Assembly (NCBI GenBank): GCA_028065135.1
Contig: JAPTWR010000136.1
Span: 1-18,751, forward strand
Reading direction: 5' to 3'
Origin: Acidithiobacillus sp.
GTDB taxonomy: Bacteria; Pseudomonadota; Gammaproteobacteria; Acidithiobacillales; Acidithiobacillaceae
Length of the DNA: 18,751 nt
Shown piece after piece: positions 15,678-18,751 of this stretch; the first letter of the stretch is position 1, and each line of letters begins with the position of its first letter. The notes under the pieces were generated by a model that was not told the DNA's origin, did no database searches, and saw only the letters and a list, made by a program, of their open reading frames with translations. The position numbers and the translations under genes were made by a program.

Positions 15678-16427
15678 TCAAAGTACGGCCAGACAGCGTG
15701 CGGACTCCTTTGGGTCTTGCTGCAGTCGCCCCGTTTCCACCACCCGACCATACTCCAGCCGCACGAACTGGTCGCAGAATTTGTTGACCTGTTCCCTGCT
15801 ATGGGACACCAGGATGAGCGTCATGCCATTGCGTCGCAGTTCGGCAATTTTATCGTGGCATTTATCCTGGAACGCCTGATCCCCTACGGCGAGGATCTCG
15901 TCGGCCAGGAGGATGTCTGGGTCGAGATGAGCGGCCACGGAGAACCCCAGGCGCATCTGCATGCCGGAGGAGTAGTTCTTGAGCGGGGTATCGATGAAGT
16001 GGGCCAGTTCCGAGAACTCGATGATGCCCTTGAGGCGCTTCTTGACGTCACAATTGCGGAAGCCGTAGAGGCTGGCGTTGAGGAAGATGTTTTCCATCCC
16101 CGTCAGCTCGGGATTGAAGCCGACACCCAGTTGAATCAAGGGCGCAATGCGGCCATGAGTCACTACCCGACCCGCAGTAGGCTGGAGGATTCCGGCGATG
16201 ATCTGTAGCAGGGTGCTTTTGCCGGAACCATTGTGCCCCAATAGACCCAGTGCCTCCCCCTGTTCCACGGTGAAACTCACATCGTGGAGCGCCTGGAAGT
16301 GTTCTCTGCGTTCACGCTTGCCCTTATGAAACAGCGCCAGGAATCGCGTTTTGAGCCCCATTGCGCGATTATGGCGGAGGACAAACTCCTTGGAAAGGTG
16401 TTCGACGATGACCGCATGATGGGTCAT
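15678..16427 (-). CDS. wzt: Polysaccharide ABC transporter ATP-binding protein (Wzt/KpsT-like)
   Basis: The 249-residue protein powers export of a lipid-linked polysaccharide with its permease partner. It shows Walker A GHNGSGKST at 64-72, the polysaccharide-exporter feature LIQLGVGFNPELTGMENI at about 97-114, signature YSSGMQMRL at 152-160, Walker B ILLADE at 172-177 and switch His in LVSHS near 209. It ends soon after the nucleotide-binding domain. The extra ~150-200-residue C-terminal carbohydrate-binding domain found in Wzt of E. coli O8/O9a is absent, so export would not depend on Wzt recognising a terminal modification. ATG 16427 has GGAGGA 10 nt upstream, inside the end of the permease gene; the two genes are 3 bp apart. 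Confidence 0.93.
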   Translation of the reverse strand: MTHHAVIVEHLSKEFVLRHNRAMGLKTRFLALFHKGKRERREHFQALHDVSFTVEQGEALGLLGHNGSGKSTLLQIIAGILQPTAGRVVTHGRIAPLIQLGVGFNPELTGMENIFLNASLYGFRNCDVKKRLKGIIEFSELAHFIDTPLKNYSSGMQMRLGFSVAAHLDPDILLADEILAVGDQAFQDKCHDKIAELRRNGMTLILVSHSREQVNKFCDQFVRLEYGRVVETGRLQQDPKESARCLAVL

Positions 16428-16430
16428 GTT

Positions 16431-17243
16431 TTAGAGTTCCTCCACCAGCATGCGGGCTTTGCGGCGGAAGAGCGTCATACCGACGGCGAGCGAAACCAGG
16501 GTCCATACTCCGGCAGCGAGTACATTGCTCCATTGGGGCAAAACCCCTTGGTAGAGCAGGGCGTGAAAGAGATCAAAAAATTGGGTCAGTGGATTCAGAC
16601 CAATAATCGCCTTAAAAAGAGCGGAATGTATGGTGGTGGGATCGTAGACCACGGGCGTCAACCAAAATAGAAACATCATGGCAATTTCGACCATATGCTT
16701 GAGATCCCGAAACTCTACCTGAAGGACGGACATAGCCAGAACCAAACCCCAAATAAAGGCAATGTAGAGCAGCAGCGCGAAGGGATATAAGAGCAGCCCC
16801 CAGTGGTAGACCCCGCCCAGGAAAGGATACAACGCCACCAGTACGAAAATAGCTACTGCCCATAACACCAGATTGAACAACAGGCTGGCCGTAGGAATCA
16901 GGATGCGCGGAAAGTAGATCTTCTGCAGAAGGCCGGAAGCGCCCGTCAGACTCTCACAACTTTGAGTGATGGTCATGGCAAAGAGATTGTAGTGAAGGAC
17001 ACCAACAACTAGATACAGCACATAGTTTTGTAGTGCTGTACGAAATATATGCGTAAAAACAATATCATATAGCACTATGAGAGCGAGTGGATTCCCCAAT
17101 GACCAGAGAAATCCCAAAGCGGCACCTTGGTAGCGTACCTTGAGATTCATGGTAACGAGGTTGCGCACCAAGTCACGGTACTGCCAGTAACGGGCAAAGC
17201 CGACGGCGGAGGCGCTGGACGGAGCGATGGTGCTGGTCTGCAT
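16431..17243 (-). CDS. wzm: Polysaccharide ABC transporter permease (Wzm-like)
   Basis: The 270-residue inner-membrane protein has about six membrane segments and the ABC-2 polysaccharide-exporter layout: an amphipathic N-terminal YRDLVRNLVTMNLKVRYQGA, then LGFLWSLGNPLALIVLYDIVF, and later VEFRDLKHMVEIAMMFLFWL with TPVVYD. It forms the channel that moves the lipid-linked glycan, driven by the adjacent ATPase. ATG 17243 is chosen over an upstream TTG at 17279. Neither has a well-placed ribosome binding site (an AGGA lies 15 nt upstream of 17243), so the start is uncertain by 12 codons. It is the first gene of the minus-strand cluster and is divergent from the GT4 gene at 17449. Confidence 0.92.
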   Translation of the reverse strand: MQTSTIAPSSASAVGFARYWQYRDLVRNLVTMNLKVRYQGAALGFLWSLGNPLALIVLYDIVFTHIFRTALQNYVLYLVVGVLHYNLFAMTITQSCESLTGASGLLQKIYFPRILIPTASLLFNLVLWAVAIFVLVALYPFLGGVYHWGLLLYPFALLLYIAFIWGLVLAMSVLQVEFRDLKHMVEIAMMFLFWLTPVVYDPTTIHSALFKAIIGLNPLTQFFDLFHALLYQGVLPQWSNVLAAGVWTLVSLAVGMTLFRRKARMLVEEL

Positions 17244-17448
17244 GAGCGGGATTGTGCGTCCTGCCGCGGGGCTGGTCAATAGTGCATCTAATGAAGTTCA
17301 CGGGGTGAAGGAGTATGCTCAAACTTCACGCTAGCCAGAGGGCAGGTGTTGATTGATGAAAATGACCATCTGGCGAAAAAGATTTGCAACGATCTCGGCA
17401 TTCCCTATGCCATAGGGTCCGGTGTCCCCATTTCTGGTGGAGAATGAC
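17244..17448. promoter_or_regulatory. Divergent intergenic region with inverted repeats
   Basis: This 205-bp gap lies between the divergent wzm and GT4 genes and should hold promoters for both. I see no convincing sigma70 promoter on either strand; a weak plus-strand candidate is TTGCAA (17384-17389), 16 bp, TATGCC (17406-17411). A perfect 7-bp inverted repeat with one central base, CCCTATGCCATAGGG, occupies 17403-17417, about 32 bp before the GT4 start and over that weak -10. A second inverted pair, TGAAGTT (17292-17298) and AACTTCA (17322-17328), lies nearer wzm. Either could be an operator, but this is inference from position and symmetry. Confidence 0.4.
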
Positions 17449-18609
17449 ATGCGGCGAGTAGCCATCGTCCACGACTGGCTGGTGGTGTACGCCGGAGCAG
17501 AGCGGGTGCTGGAGCAGATACTTGCCTGTTATCCCGATGCGGATCTGTTCAGTCTGGTGGACTTCTTGCCCGCCGGTCAGCGCGCATTCATCCGCAATAA
17601 AGCGGTGAGCACGTCTTTCATCCAGCGTCTGCCCAAAGCGCGCAAGAAATACCGGGCTTATCTGCCCCTCATGCCGCTGGCCGTGGAGCAGTTCGATCTC
17701 TCGGCGTATGACCTGGTGATCAGCAGCAGTCATGCGGTGGCCAAGGGGGTGCTGACCGGCCCCGATCAGTTGCATTTGTGCATGTGCTACTCCCCCATAC
17801 GCTATGCCTGGGATCTACAGCACCAGTATCTGCGGGAGGCGGGATTGGAGCGGGGTATCAAGGGATGGATGGCGAAGTTGATCCTCCATTATGTTCGTCT
17901 ATGGGATGTCCGCACCGCGAACGGGGTGGACGCTTTCATCGCTATCTCCCATTACATCGCCCGGCGCATCCGCAAGGTGTATGGGCGAGATTCCACCATC
18001 ATCTATCCGCCGGTGGATGTGGCGGATTTCCCCCTGCGCACGGACAAGGAGGATTTCTACGTCACCGCTTCGCGCATGGTCCCCTACAAGAAGGTGGACC
18101 TGATCGTCGAGGCCTTCAGCGCCATGCCCGGCAAGCGCCTGGTAGTGATCGGGGACGGGCCGGATTTCGCCAAGGTCGGGGCCAAGGCTGGGCCGAACGT
18201 GCAATTGCTGGGCTTTGCGGGCGCAGAGGCGCTGCGGGACCACCTGCAGCGGGCGCGCGCTTTTGTTTTCGCTGCGGAGGAAGATTTTGGCATCGCCCCT
18301 CTGGAGGCCCAGGCCTGCGGCACACCCGTCATCGCCTTTGGCAAGGGCGGGGCGCTGGAGACCATCATTCCCCTGCCGGAGGCGGAGTGCGCAGCGTCAT
18401 CCCCCGCGCCCACCGGCGTATTCTTTTACGAACCATCCGTCGCCGCCATCATCGCCGCCGTGGAGCGCTTCGAGGGGGCGGGTGCGGCGATCACCCCGGA
18501 AGCCTGCCGCGAAAACGCCCTGCGCTTCGCCCCGGAGCGCTTCCGCGCGGAGTTCACGGCCTTCGTGGAGCGGGAGTGGGCGGCATTCCGGGGTGGTAAA
18601 CAGGGCTGA
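17449..18609 (+). CDS. GT4-family glycosyltransferase (WbaZ-like)
   Basis: The 386-residue GT-B glycosyltransferase begins MRRVAIVHDWLVVYAGAERV, a start typical of the WbaZ-like branch of GT4, whose studied members transfer mannose from GDP-mannose in O-antigen or exopolysaccharide assembly. Further family features are CYSPIRYAWDLQHQYL near 117-132, YYVTASRMVPYKK-like FYVTASRMVPYKK near 203-215, and the catalytic-site motif EEDFGIAPLEAQACGTPVIAF near 277-297. ATG 17449 is favoured over an in-frame GTG at 17422 because GGAGA lies at the proper distance upstream and homology begins there. It is divergent from wzm, transcribed alone, and followed by a tRNA gene with its own promoter. It is a plausible early or chain-building transferase for the ABC-exported glycan. 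Confidence 0.9.
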   Translation: MRRVAIVHDWLVVYAGAERVLEQILACYPDADLFSLVDFLPAGQRAFIRNKAVSTSFIQRLPKARKKYRAYLPLMPLAVEQFDLSAYDLVISSSHAVAKGVLTGPDQLHLCMCYSPIRYAWDLQHQYLREAGLERGIKGWMAKLILHYVRLWDVRTANGVDAFIAISHYIARRIRKVYGRDSTIIYPPVDVADFPLRTDKEDFYVTASRMVPYKKVDLIVEAFSAMPGKRLVVIGDGPDFAKVGAKAGPNVQLLGFAGAEALRDHLQRARAFVFAAEEDFGIAPLEAQACGTPVIAFGKGGALETIIPLPEAECAASSPAPTGVFFYEPSVAAIIAAVERFEGAGAAITPEACRENALRFAPERFRAEFTAFVEREWAAFRGGKQG

Positions 18610-18661
18610 TGTTCGACTGGATGGATTGTAAGGTTCGCTCGCGCCGTTGCGATGGTGTGTC

Positions 18662-18690
18662 TTGACCCGGCACTGCCTGCACCCGATAAT
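18662..18690 (+). promoter_or_regulatory. Sigma70-like promoter for the tRNA gene
   Basis: TTGACC at 18662-18667 (5 of 6 to the -35 consensus) and GATAAT at 18685-18690 (5 of 6 to the -10 consensus) are separated by exactly 17 bp. The GC-rich ACGCAGCCC stretch just after the -10 fits the discriminator of stable-RNA promoters under stringent control. The expected transcript start near 18697 lies ~30 nt before the tRNA 5' end. Confidence 0.8.
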
Positions 18691-18725
18691 ACGCAGCCCT
18701 GTCGGGTATCTTGCCAGGGCCTTTG

Positions 18726-18751
18726 GGGGATGTAGCTCAGTCGGTAGAGCA
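18726..18751 (+). tRNA. tRNA gene, 5' part only (isotype not determinable)
   Basis: The last 26 bases fit the start of a tRNA: 7-nt acceptor strand GGGGATG, TA at positions 8-9, D-stem GCTC, loop AGTCGGTA, and D-stem GAGC. The gene runs past the window edge and the anticodon is not visible, so the amino acid cannot be named. A good promoter lies just upstream. tRNA genes often flank variable genomic regions. Confidence 0.88.

Noticed and set aside
1..18751. Insertion sequence or integrase explaining the mosaic structure
   Set aside because: No transposase- or integrase-like protein and no terminal inverted repeats with target duplications were seen; the scars look like homologous or illegitimate recombination.

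Overview
The window is almost entirely a bacterial surface-polysaccharide locus: glycosyltransferases, methyltransferases, a sulfotransferase-like protein, a flippase, an ABC exporter pair and a three-part lipid-linked sugar system. The gene set (Wzm/Wzt, GtrA/GtrB, double-GT2 proteins) and the fairly high but uneven GC content fit a Gram-negative proteobacterium. Overall protein style suggests an Acidithiobacillus-like chemolithotroph, but no rRNA, complete tRNA or housekeeping marker is present, so this is an impression and not a demonstration.

Layout. Left edge (1-226): the 3' end of an Uma2-like gene, then a short ORF resembling only the N-terminus of a nucleotidyltransferase, which looks like a cluster-boundary scar. 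Plus strand (223-3903): Wzx-type flippase, SAM methyltransferase and GT4 glycosyltransferase, tightly packed. Minus strand (3909-17243, transcribed right to left): Wzm permease, Wzt ATPase, a 121-bp AT-rich gap, then sulfotransferase-like protein, a 1370-residue methyltransferase/coiled-coil/double-GT2 protein, YfhO-like membrane glycosyltransferase, GtrB, a truncated GT2 remnant, GtrA and a GT2-GT4 fusion. Most junctions overlap or nearly touch, so this is probably one or two operons. The two blocks converge with only 5 bp between them. Right edge: a divergent GT4 gene (17449-18609), then a strong sigma70-like promoter and the first 26 nt of a tRNA gene. No stretch over 300 bases lacks a gene.

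How it may work (inference). The double-GT2 protein and the GT4/GT2-GT4 enzymes would build a chain on a lipid carrier at the cytoplasmic face; Wzm/Wzt would export it. GtrB would load a single sugar onto undecaprenyl phosphate, GtrA would flip it, and the YfhO-like GT-C protein would add it outside the membrane. Sulfotransferase-like and methyltransferase functions would decorate or cap the product. No sugar-nucleotide synthesis gene or Wzy polymerase is visible.

Most notable: (1) one polypeptide joining a methyltransferase, a coiled coil made of perfect in-frame 96/192-bp tandem repeats, and a double GT2, next to an ABC exporter, reminiscent of the WbdD/WbdA molecular ruler; (2) a ~130-residue module shared by that protein and its neighbouring YfhO-like protein; (3) several recombination scars (truncated genes, within-gene GC shift).
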